Source: an uncultured Amylibacter sp. (GTDB lineage: Bacteria; Pseudomonadota; Alphaproteobacteria; Rhodobacterales; Rhodobacteraceae). From it: a stretch of 14,973 bases of DNA. The DNA lies in the NCBI GenBank assembly GCA_938001995.1, contig CALLAV010000248.1, positions 1 through 14,973 on the forward strand, written 5' to 3'. A program made the translations under genes and the position numbers. The notes beneath the pieces are model-generated. The model made no database searches, was not told the origin of the DNA, and was given only the letters and a program-made list of their open reading frames with translations. Positions 7,649-14,011 of this stretch are shown piece by piece (position 1 is the first letter of the stretch; every line of letters starts with the position of its first letter).

Positions 7649-7664
7649 TTGAAGTCCGCTTCAA
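7649..7664 (-). promoter_or_regulatory. Hairpin presenting the ribosome site of the EamA gene
   Basis: On the minus strand TTGAAG (7664-7659), CGGA loop (7658-7655) and CTTCAA (7654-7649) form a perfect 6-bp stem, one base before the ATG at 7647. The only Shine-Dalgarno-like bases are in the tetraloop. Such a structure could tune initiation; with two G-C pairs it is weak. Confidence 0.35.
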
Positions 7665-7733
7665 TTCACGATCATCCAACCGAAGATGGGGGTAAAGCGC
7701 AAGCGGGTGGTGTCACGACGCCACGTCTTTGGT

Positions 7734-8528
7734 TTAAGTAAACCCGTTTTGTTTGAAGAAATCACGCAAGTGGCCCGTGAACACTTCGGGCTTTTCCACG
7801 CAGGGCAAATGACCTGCGCCGCGAATAATCTCGAATTGGGCCCCTGTAATCAGATCGGCGGTTTCGCGCACCAGATCGGGCGGTGTTGCGCCGTCTTTAT
7901 CCCCCACAACCGCCAGCGTAGGCAGGGTCAAACCAGACGTGCTGGTCAGCAAATCCGTATCCCGAATGGCGGCCGACACACGGGCATAGCCTTGGTCCGT
8001 GGTGCGAACTAACATGTTACGCCACATAGCGAAATTCGGGTCATTGTGGAACGCGGGCGCGAACCATCGTTCCAGAATCGCATCCGCCATAGAGCCAAGC
8101 CCGTCGCGCGTGACCTGCGCAATGCGGTCGTTCCATAGATCGTCGTTGCCAATGCGTGCCGCAGTATCGGCCAGCACCATCAAGCGTACCAAATCGGGGC
8201 GTTCTGCTGCGACACCTTGAGCGATCAAACCTCCCACAGACAGGCCCACAAACGCCGCGTCTTTGAGACCAAAGTGATCCATTAACGCAGCAACATCCCC
8301 GACCAATTCACCCATCGACCAGTCTGTATCTGGATCATCCGACAACCCATGCCCGCGCTTGTCGTACCGCAGCACACGGTGGTCTTTGGCAATGTCTGCA
8401 ACGACTGCATCCCAAATGCGAAAATCTGTGCCAAGCGAGTTGGAAAACACCACCGCTGGGGCCCCTTCAGGGCCTTCGATCTGACAGTGAAGTGCCGCTC
8501 CGTTTACGGTGACAATCTGGGAAACCAT
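7734..8528 (-). CDS. Alpha/beta hydrolase, 3-oxoadipate enol-lactonase (PcaD)-like
   Basis: A 264-residue alpha/beta hydrolase, the usual length for PcaD. The catalytic triad is visible: Ser97 in the nucleophile elbow GLSVGG, Asp212 in VVGDKDGATPP and His240 in GAGHLPCVEKP. NSLGTDFRIWD (30-40) and YDKRGHGLS (55-63) are typical of enol-lactonases, which open 3-oxoadipate enol-lactone in the protocatechuate branch of the beta-ketoadipate pathway. No other pca gene is in the window, so a different ester or lactone is possible. ATG at 8528 has AAGGA 7 bases upstream; the frame extends to 8933 but only as an antisense shadow of the dehydrogenase gene. It starts 82 bases from the divergent HSD10-like gene, and ends 86 bases before the EamA gene on the same strand with no clear terminator between, so it may head that operon. 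Confidence 0.78.
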   Translation of the reverse strand: MVSQIVTVNGAALHCQIEGPEGAPAVVFSNSLGTDFRIWDAVVADIAKDHRVLRYDKRGHGLSDDPDTDWSMGELVGDVAALMDHFGLKDAAFVGLSVGGLIAQGVAAERPDLVRLMVLADTAARIGNDDLWNDRIAQVTRDGLGSMADAILERWFAPAFHNDPNFAMWRNMLVRTTDQGYARVSAAIRDTDLLTSTSGLTLPTLAVVGDKDGATPPDLVRETADLITGAQFEIIRGAGHLPCVEKPEVFTGHLRDFFKQNGFT

Positions 8529-8548
8529 GGCCTTATCCTTTTCGCGCA

Positions 8549-8578
8549 TTGCAATAATCCTGTAACATCTTTCATAAA
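8549..8578 (+). promoter_or_regulatory. Possible sigma-70-type promoter for the HSD10-like gene
   Basis: TTGCAA (8549-8554) and CATAAA (8573-8578) are 18 bases apart in the 82-base divergent gap. Each matches four of six consensus positions. The start site would be near 8585, giving a leader of about 26 bases that carries the GAGGA ribosome site. Confidence 0.35.
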
Positions 8579-8610
8579 GAACCAAGCAAGACAACAATTG
8601 AGGATGCACC

Positions 8611-9378
8611 ATGTCAGACCTAACCAACACTGCGGCCATCGTAACAGGCGGCGCATCGGGGCTTGGCGCTGCAGTCGCTGCGCATCTGGCAGAGCGCGGC
8701 GCGAAAGTCTGCCTGTTTGACATGAACGCTGAGGCCGCGACAGCAACCGCCGCCAAGCTGGGGGCCACATGGCAACAGGTCGATGTGTCAAATGCAGACA
8801 GTGTGAAAGAGGGTTTTGAAAAGGCCCGCGCGCAGCAAGGGCAGGAACGCATTTTGGTCAATTGCGCAGGGATTGGGCCTGCATCAAAAACCGTATCACG
8901 GGGCGAACCGCATGATCCTGCGCTTTTTGCCAAAGTGATTGGTGTGAACCTTTTGGGATCGTTTTATTGCGCGTCTACTGCGGCTGCAGGGATGGTGGCC
9001 GCTGATCCGTCTGCTCCTGACGGGGAACGGGGCGTGATTGTAAACACAGCTTCGGTTGCCGCCTATGAAGGCCAAGTTGGGCAAGTGGCCTATGCGGCAT
9101 CGAAAGGTGGGATCGTTGGGATGACATTGCCTATGGCGCGGGATCTGGCGGACAAAGGCGTGCGCATCGCAACCATTGCGCCAGGTCTGTTCAAAACGCC
9201 ATTGTTGGAAGGGTTGCCACAAGAGGTGCAGGACAGTTTGGGCGCTCAAGTACCCTTCCCATCACGGCTCGGCAATCCTGCGGAGTTCGGAAAGCTGGTC
9301 GGTCATATCATCGACAATCCGATGATCAACGGCGAAGTGATCCGTCTGGACGGCGCTATTAGAATGGCACCACGTTAG
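8611..9378 (+). CDS. HSD10-type SDR (3-hydroxyacyl-CoA / 3-hydroxy-2-methylbutyryl-CoA dehydrogenase-like)
   Basis: A 255-residue classical SDR. The cofactor motif is TGGASGLG (12-19), Asp37 at the end of the second strand indicates NAD preference, NCAG is at 84-87, and the catalytic residues are Ser148, Tyr161 and Lys165. Long stretches match the mitochondrial type-II 3-hydroxyacyl-CoA dehydrogenase HSD10 from memory: NTASVAAYEGQVGQ, SKGGIVGMTLP, the ARDLADKG region, TIAPGLFKTPLL, VPFPSRLG and the C-terminal GEVIRLDGAIRM. The likely role is oxidation of a short or branched 3-hydroxyacyl-CoA in fatty acid or isoleucine breakdown. GAGGA lies 6 bases before the ATG. It is divergent from the PcaD-like gene, and its TAG stop overlaps by 4 bases the TAA of the convergent P450 gene. 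No thiolase or acyl-CoA dehydrogenase gene is adjacent. Confidence 0.88.
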   Translation: MSDLTNTAAIVTGGASGLGAAVAAHLAERGAKVCLFDMNAEAATATAAKLGATWQQVDVSNADSVKEGFEKARAQQGQERILVNCAGIGPASKTVSRGEPHDPALFAKVIGVNLLGSFYCASTAAAGMVAADPSAPDGERGVIVNTASVAAYEGQVGQVAYAASKGGIVGMTLPMARDLADKGVRIATIAPGLFKTPLLEGLPQEVQDSLGAQVPFPSRLGNPAEFGKLVGHIIDNPMINGEVIRLDGAIRMAPR

Positions 9379-10547
9379 GCCAATTTCACTTTCACCGCTG
9401 CTGGCCCGCGAAATCCGAAACCCGTGAATTCCACAGGCCCAGCTAATTCCATATTCGGAAACCGGTCGAACAGCATCGGCAACATTAACTGCGCCAGCAT
9501 ACGTTTGGCGATGTGCATACCTTGGCAGAAATGCGGGCCGTTTCCAAACGCCTGATGGGGCTGCTTTTTGCGAAAAATGTCAAAAGCATCGGGATTTTCA
9601 TACAAGTCCTCATCGTGGCAAGCAGAGGCTTGGATCGTCATGACCGTGTCGCCCTTTGGAACCAAACAGCCACGGATTTCCACGTCTTCTTTCACCAATC
9701 GGCTGCTGACCTGAATGGGCGCAACCCAACGCACCCCTTCGTCAAATGCATCGCCCCAAAGGCCTTCCATCTTGCAAGCATCAAATTGGTCAGGATTGAT
9801 CAGCAATCCCGCCACAATGGTCAACAATGCATCGCGGGGTTCGTTGATCCCACCCCCAATAGCGATTTTAATGTTGCTGCGGATCTGACTCATTTCAATC
9901 GGGTCTTCTGCGTTGACCATAACTGCCAAAGCGCTCGGCCCTTGCTCTGCCTTATGCAGATCGATCATCGCATCAAAACAGGCGTTCATTTCTGCGTTAG
10001 CCAGATCGCTTGCAACAAAGGGTGCATCGGCCCAACCAAAGTTCCCTGCCCCGTCGATTAGCACCTGTGACCAACGTTCCATGTCAGCGACACTGGCGTT
10101 TGTGATGCCAAGCAAATGAGTCAAACACTCGGCCGCGAAAGGTCCCGCAAGCGTGGTAAAAAGGTCCACAGTTTCACCACGCGGCAGTCCGGCCACGTAT
10201 TTCTCTGCAATCTTGCGATAAATCGGCTCCCAACTGCCTTTAATATTTTTTGCCGTATAACTAGGTGCCATCGCCCCTCGTTCACGCGCGTGAGCTTCTG
10301 CGTCTTTGCGCATTAGGGTGTGTGCCTGAAACGCGCGTTCCATTGGCGTATTTGGATCGTCCGAGCTGAAAATAGCAGGATTGTCTTTCGCCATCCGCGT
10401 GTCTGTCGCTTTGGTCAGCATCGTGCGCCCAACAGATTTTACCCGTATCACAGGGGCTTCGGCCCGCAGGCGTTTGTAAATGGGATATGGGTCGCTGATC
10501 AGATCGGGGATCGTGATCGCATCATCGATGGGCGCTAAATTTGTCAT
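9375..10547 (-). CDS. Cytochrome P450
   Basis: A 390-residue soluble bacterial P450. The haem-binding loop is FGNGPHFCQG with Cys341 as thiolate ligand. The K-helix ExxR is Glu270-Gly-Val-Arg273. The I helix reads IGGGINEPRD (230-239), so the usual acid-Thr pair of (A/G)GxDT is replaced by Asn-Glu-Pro. GGAGG lies 5 bases before the ATG at 10547; upstream extension would run through the tRNA and is rejected. No ferredoxin or reductase gene is nearby, so electron partners must be encoded elsewhere. The gene lies 75 bases beyond the 3' end of tRNA-Arg on the same strand and shares its final 4 bases with the HSD10-like gene. The substrate is unknown; oxidation of a terpenoid, fatty or aromatic compound would be typical of the family, but nothing here decides it. 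Confidence 0.9.
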   Translation of the reverse strand: MTNLAPIDDAITIPDLISDPYPIYKRLRAEAPVIRVKSVGRTMLTKATDTRMAKDNPAIFSSDDPNTPMERAFQAHTLMRKDAEAHARERGAMAPSYTAKNIKGSWEPIYRKIAEKYVAGLPRGETVDLFTTLAGPFAAECLTHLLGITNASVADMERWSQVLIDGAGNFGWADAPFVASDLANAEMNACFDAMIDLHKAEQGPSALAVMVNAEDPIEMSQIRSNIKIAIGGGINEPRDALLTIVAGLLINPDQFDACKMEGLWGDAFDEGVRWVAPIQVSSRLVKEDVEIRGCLVPKGDTVMTIQASACHDEDLYENPDAFDIFRKKQPHQAFGNGPHFCQGMHIAKRMLAQLMLPMLFDRFPNMELAGPVEFTGFGFRGPAAVKVKLA

Positions 10548-10622
10548 CGGGTCCTCCACCAGCAACGTCTGAAAGGTGAACGCAGAGCAGTGCAAAAGCA
10601 AACGATTTATGCAAAGTCGATG

Positions 10623-10699
10623 TGGCGATCCCGGGAGGACTCGAACCCCCAACCCTCTGCTTAGAAGGCAGATGCTCTATCCAGTTGAGCTACGGGACC
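10623..10699 (-). tRNA. tRNA-Arg (anticodon TCT)
   Basis: A full cloverleaf can be folded on the minus strand. The acceptor stem GGTCCCG pairs with CGGGATC (one G-T), the D-stem is GCTC/GAGC, the anticodon stem TCTGC/GCAGA closes loop CTTCTAA with anticodon TCT, and the T-stem GGGGG/CCTCC has loop TTCGAGT. The discriminator is G and CCA is encoded. It reads AGA codons. Its 5' end is 41 bases after the NDUFS4-like gene. Confidence 0.95.
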
Positions 10700-10740
10700 G
10701 CTGTGGGGGTAATGCGATGAAACCGCATAAGGATCAAGGC

Positions 10741-11052
10741 TTAGTGTGTCCAAACCGTGCGACGGTTGGTGGCGAAATTGTCGCCGTACCCGCCAGAACG
10801 CACGTTTTGTTTACGCTTTTGGGGCTCAAACACAGTGTAGGGGATGCCTTCGGAAGTGGCATAATCCACAGCCGCGTCTTTGGTTTCAAACATCAGTCGC
10901 ACTTGGCTGTTCATATCACCAGAGCTGGTCCAGCCCATCAACGGATCAATTTTCCGCGCTTCTTCAGGGCTAAACTCCAAAACCCACGTCTTGGTTTTTG
11001 CCTGACCCGAAGTCATTGCATTGCGAGCTGGCTGATAAATCTTGGCAAGCAT
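10741..11052 (-). CDS. NDUFS4-like complex I accessory subunit (ETC complex I conserved region)
   Basis: A 103-residue protein of the NDUFS4 family. The order of conserved blocks is clear: a start with YQPARNAMTSG (6-16), WVLEF (23-27), PLMGWTSS (37-44), a central Q-V-L-F strand, YATSEGIPYTV (64-74), and the terminal GYGDNFATNR..WTH. The family is an accessory subunit on the peripheral arm of NADH:ubiquinone oxidoreductase, found in alphaproteobacteria and mitochondria but not in enteric bacteria. It is short compared with the mitochondrial protein because it lacks the transit sequence. The GAGGA site lies 5 bases before the ATG. The gene is separate from any nuo operon here; it stands between mscS and tRNA-Arg on the same strand and may be co-transcribed with the tRNA. 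Confidence 0.88.
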   Translation of the reverse strand: MLAKIYQPARNAMTSGQAKTKTWVLEFSPEEARKIDPLMGWTSSGDMNSQVRLMFETKDAAVDYATSEGIPYTVFEPQKRKQNVRSGGYGDNFATNRRTVWTH

Positions 11053-11118
11053 GGCGTTCCTCTGATTACCCTGAAAGGGCGTTTAGCGCATTTTTGTTAA
11101 CGAAAAAAGACTGAATCC

Positions 11119-13416
11119 CTATTTTTTGGAACCTTCTTTTGCCGCTTGATCCAGTTTTTCCTGTTCTTGGGCCGCTGCGTCCGTTGCAACGGCCTCGATT
11201 GCGGTGGCCTGCGCGGGGGTGATGTCTTTGGCGTCGTCCAGCCCTGGAATCGCAACCCGGACCTCGCGGCGGGCGAAATCGATACCCGCTTCATCAAACG
11301 CGGCTTTCACACGGTTGTAGATTTCTTTGCGGGCCATAAATTGCTTGCCAGGTTTGGCCATAAACTTGCCACGCATTATCATGCCAACATCGTCAAACCC
11401 GAACACCCCTTGGGATTTAAACGGCTGTAGAAAGTCGTCTTTCCACGCATCTTCCGCGATCATGTCATTCCCGATCTTTTTGAAGATTTTCTTCACCTTA
11501 TTGGGATCCGTATCGAACGGAACAGTGAACATCAGCTTCATGATCACCCAGTCACGGCTGAAGTTTGTCAGCTTGGGGATTTCGCCAAAGGGAATGGTGT
11601 GAACCAGCCCACGGTGATGACGCAGTTGCATGGATCGGATCGAGATTTTCTCAACCGTGCCCATGGTTCCTTCGACCTCAACATACTCGCCCGTGCGAAA
11701 AGCATCATCGATCAGGAAGAACATACCAGATACGATATCCGCCACCAGCTTTTGCGCGCCAAAACCAACAGCCAACCCGATGATACCCGCACCAGCCAGC
11801 AGTGGGGTGATGTCGATGCCAATGTTGCCCAGCGCAATCAGACCAAAGATTGCTGCAATCGCAAATTTCGCAATGCCGAGCACCAAGGGCAGAACCGTTG
11901 ACAGGCGTGAACCACCCGCACCGCCGCCTTCACCACCACCTGGTTCGTCATCGGTCAGATCGAACCCCAGCGCAGTATGTTCCGCGGCCAGTTTGCGGTT
12001 GATATAAAGCGAGACCAGTTCCCACACCAAATACCCCGCCGCGATAACCATGAGAATTTCGATCAAACGACCCGCCACCTGCACGCCAACACCCGCAGCC
12101 GCCAGATTGCTAAGGTCGATGCCCCAGAACCCAGCGATTGTGACGATCACAAAGGCAAAAACGAAGATTCGACCAATGCGAATGTAGCTGCGTTTGGTTG
12201 AAATATAGGCCCGTTCAGCCACCATGCCTTCGCCCTGCATTGGCGGCACAAGGTGGCGCACCAAAGCGCGAATGGCGGTGTCAAATGTAGGCACAAAGGT
12301 CAGCAAAAACATCATCTTATAGTGCGGTTGCGTCGCAATCAGATCGAACATGCCAAAACTAATGATGATATTCACCAGCAGCCACGTGCACACGGAAATC
12401 GCAATCATATAGCCCGGATACCAGCGCGACATACGATCCTCAAACGGTGTGACGTCATCGCGTCCGCGCGCCAAAGCAACCAGCCCGTCCCAGGCCCGCC
12501 AAGAAACGTAAATAAGATAAAGATGGATTGAAAGATTCAACCAAAACCCCAATCGCGATGTTCCCATTGGCACGCCGTTCATGTCATTGAACGTTACAAT
12601 CGCCACTGAAAAACCCATCAATAGGACGATGCCAAATTGATGCCAGTAGAGGTATTTTGCCGTCCAGTTGTCCGTCGCCAAAAGGCGAAATTCAGGTTTC
12701 TCTGGGGCCAACAGGAACCGTCCAAGAGCCAGCGCCAAACGCGGCAAAACCACCATATTGAACACAATAACTTGGGAAAACGCGACCATTTCGGGCGTCA
12801 TCAAATTGACCGTCACAATCCGCGCAACAATGAAAAAAGCAATCAACCCATAAATCTGCTTTAGCAGACGGAACCCCAAAAATTTGAGCGATTCAAACAA
12901 TGTCGCGTTGTCGCTGATCACCTGAGTATGCCAATTACGCGTGATCCAGTTCACCAATTTTTCAGCAACAAAACCCGCAAGCAAACCAACAAGGATCGAT
13001 CCAAACAACTGCAAAATCCCTGCACCGCCAAGCGTATTGTAAAAGTTGTTAAAGCTGGTGGCTTGGCTGGAAAACAAGATCGGAAGGCGGACTGCGGCCT
13101 CGTAAACAGAGATCCACGTGCCGTTCGCAGCCGCGTTCAGAAACTCAACAATTGACGCACTTTCGTCTGCGGCCTCTTCCTTTTGCGCGACGGCATCCAG
13201 ACGCTCGAGCAGCATGTTACGTACATCTGAATCCGACATCCGAGAAACCATGTCGCGAATGTCTTCTTGTGACAGATCCTCTGGATTAACGGTTGGGGCT
13301 TCGGCGCTGCCTGTGCTTACGCCAGGCATAACAGTTTGCGCCTGCGAGGCATCAAAACCATTCGCAGCAAATACAAATAAAATTGCGCCTAAGAACAGCG
13401 CCGCACGTTTCATCAT
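11119..13416 (-). CDS. Large MscS-family mechanosensitive channel
   Basis: A 765-residue inner-membrane channel protein. Residues 1-26 are a cleavable signal peptide (basic MMKR, hydrophobic core, cut after SQA), followed by a periplasmic, acidic stretch to about 110. About eleven hydrophobic segments follow. The MscS pore helix and beta domain start at about 530: LLAGAGIIGLAVGFGAQKLV (539-558) is the pore-lining TM3, then SGMFFLIDDAF and GEYVEVEGTMGTVEKI. A glycine-rich linker (GGGEGGGAGG, 493-502) separates the sensor part from the last two pore helices. The tail ends in a charged helix. The protein should open under membrane tension during hypo-osmotic shock. It is larger than E. coli MscS (about 286 residues) and has the multi-helix build of MscK- or YbdG-type channels. 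GGGGA lies 7 bases before the first of two ATG codons. A structured leader upstream may control it. Confidence 0.9.
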   Translation of the reverse strand: MMKRAALFLGAILFVFAANGFDASQAQTVMPGVSTGSAEAPTVNPEDLSQEDIRDMVSRMSDSDVRNMLLERLDAVAQKEEAADESASIVEFLNAAANGTWISVYEAAVRLPILFSSQATSFNNFYNTLGGAGILQLFGSILVGLLAGFVAEKLVNWITRNWHTQVISDNATLFESLKFLGFRLLKQIYGLIAFFIVARIVTVNLMTPEMVAFSQVIVFNMVVLPRLALALGRFLLAPEKPEFRLLATDNWTAKYLYWHQFGIVLLMGFSVAIVTFNDMNGVPMGTSRLGFWLNLSIHLYLIYVSWRAWDGLVALARGRDDVTPFEDRMSRWYPGYMIAISVCTWLLVNIIISFGMFDLIATQPHYKMMFLLTFVPTFDTAIRALVRHLVPPMQGEGMVAERAYISTKRSYIRIGRIFVFAFVIVTIAGFWGIDLSNLAAAGVGVQVAGRLIEILMVIAAGYLVWELVSLYINRKLAAEHTALGFDLTDDEPGGGEGGGAGGSRLSTVLPLVLGIAKFAIAAIFGLIALGNIGIDITPLLAGAGIIGLAVGFGAQKLVADIVSGMFFLIDDAFRTGEYVEVEGTMGTVEKISIRSMQLRHHRGLVHTIPFGEIPKLTNFSRDWVIMKLMFTVPFDTDPNKVKKIFKKIGNDMIAEDAWKDDFLQPFKSQGVFGFDDVGMIMRGKFMAKPGKQFMARKEIYNRVKAAFDEAGIDFARREVRVAIPGLDDAKDITPAQATAIEAVATDAAAQEQEKLDQAAKEGSKK

Positions 13417-13485
13417 TTTGAAATCCCCAACATTCGATGGGAATCGACACTACTTGCGTCGAACCGCCACCCACAACCATACGAA

Positions 13486-13510
13486 ACAAAAGCAAAAATG
13501 TACCTTTTGT
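13486..13510 (-). terminator. Weak hairpin that could end a minus-strand RNA
   Basis: On the minus strand ACAAAAG (13510-13504) pairs with CTTTTGT (13492-13486) around an 11-base loop containing TTTTT, and TTCG follows. The stem is AT-rich and the T-run is poor, so it is at most a leaky terminator for a short RNA from the stem-loop element upstream. Confidence 0.2.
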
Positions 13511-13529
13511 GCAAGTGGTATGATCCTTG

Positions 13530-13643
13530 GACCTGCGCTGTAAGTGGGGTGGAATGTTTGAGTTTTAGGGAATGCAGGTCGGTTACTGATCGGACGCATG
13601 GGAGCGAGGGGTGGGGTGGGTGATATGCACCCGATCAGTAACC
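13530..13643 (-). ncRNA. Candidate structured RNA: two tandem stem-loops with C-rich loops
   Basis: Stem 1 is GACCTGC (13530-13536) with GCAGGTC (13574-13580). Directly abutting it, stem 2 is a perfect 13-bp pair, GGTTACTGATCGG (13581-13593) with CCGATCAGTAACC (13631-13643), extended inside by GCAT/ATGC (13596-13599, 13625-13628). Both loops are 37 bases long, and both contain GTGGGGTGG (13544-13552 and 13611-13619), read on the minus strand as CCACCCCAC. A possible minus-strand promoter lies just upstream, and mscS lies just downstream. The strand is an inference. It could be a trans-acting small RNA with C-rich seed loops or the 5' leader of mscS. I do not recognise a known family. Confidence 0.45.
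13600..13620 (+). other. G-quadruplex motif in the loop of stem 2
   Basis: Four G-tracts occur on the plus strand: GGG (13600-13602), GGGG (13608-13611), GGGG (13613-13616) and GGG (13618-13620), with loops of 5, 1 and 1 bases. This satisfies the canonical G3+N1-7 rule, and single-base T loops favour a stable parallel fold. It lies in the loop of the 13-bp inverted repeat. Confidence 0.6.
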
Positions 13644-13645
13644 AG

Positions 13646-13662
13646 TCTTGCTGCTTGCAAGA
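13646..13662. repeat. Small hairpin next to the tandem stem-loops
   Basis: TCTTGC (13646-13651) pairs perfectly with GCAAGA (13657-13662) around a 5-base loop, three bases from the end of stem 2. A further 5-bp hairpin, AGGCA/TGCCT (13670-13674 and 13679-13683), follows with a TCGC loop. Neither is followed by a T-run. Confidence 0.45.
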
Positions 13663-13664
13663 AC

Positions 13665-13694
13665 ACTATAGGCATCGCTGCCTGAATTAAGCAA
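13665..13694 (-). promoter_or_regulatory. Possible minus-strand promoter upstream of the stem-loop element and mscS
   Basis: On the minus strand TTGCTT (13694-13689) and TATAGT (13670-13665) are 18 bases apart. The -10 matches five of six positions, the -35 only TTG. Transcription would start near 13658, run through both stem-loops and reach mscS about 240 bases later. Confidence 0.35.
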
Positions 13695-14011
13695 TCACAA
13701 ATACCTTAAAAGTTGCATCATTATTCATTATTTCAACCATAGGCTTTATAGTTTTATTTACCATTTACTGCGCGACCCTCAAACCTTACGACCACTGGCA
13801 TTCTAACGCTGCCTTGTAGTGACTTTTCGATCTGGAAGTAAAAAACACCTTAACTTATCAGTATTTTTACGGACAAATCGTCCAGTTTTGTCAGAATATG
13901 TCAGCAAGGCGAGGCAAAAAACTCGCTGTTTATGGCGAGGTAGCACAAAACTGTGCGACAAGGGTTGAAGAGCGGCCACATTCGCTCATGTTATGCGTCA
14001 AAGGATTCGAC

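Larger units (their letters stand above)
13417..14011. other. Intergenic region between mscS-like gene and uvrB
   Basis: These 595 bases contain no credible ORF on either strand. From mscS outwards there is the mscS ribosome site (13424-13428), a possible weak hairpin end at 13486-13510, two tandem large stem-loops (13530-13643), two small hairpins (13646-13662 and 13670-13683), an AT-rich block (about 13684-13880), and short repeats and hairpins before uvrB. Both gene promoters must lie here. No SOS box of the alphaproteobacterial type (GTTC-N7-GTTC) was found. Confidence 0.7.

Noticed and set aside
7700..7733. Imperfect hairpin after the PcaD-like gene
   Set aside because: The GTGG/CCAC stem is interrupted by a mismatch with a tiny loop, and no T-run follows, so it is not a credible terminator.
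8529..8933. 135-codon N-terminal extension of the PcaD-like hydrolase
   Set aside because: It runs antisense through the HSD10-like gene and the divergent promoter. ATG at 8528 has a proper ribosome site and gives the normal family length.
10548..10652. Upstream extension of the P450 frame
   Set aside because: Its first residues are a translation of the tRNA-Arg gene. The ATG at 10547 follows GGAGG at the right distance.
10576..11100. Plus-strand frame of 174 codons
   Set aside because: It reads antisense through tRNA-Arg, giving the familiar artefact GDPGRTRTPNPLLRR, and through the NDUFS4-like gene.
11099..11130. A-run and T-run around the mscS stop codon as a terminator
   Set aside because: Only A-T pairs with a 13-base loop can form; the T6 run is suggestive but there is no GC stem.
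13530..13683. 6S RNA, SRP RNA or tmRNA for the tandem stem-loops
   Set aside because: There is no single long bulged helix (6S), no GGAA-loop SRP core, and no tRNA-like ends (tmRNA).
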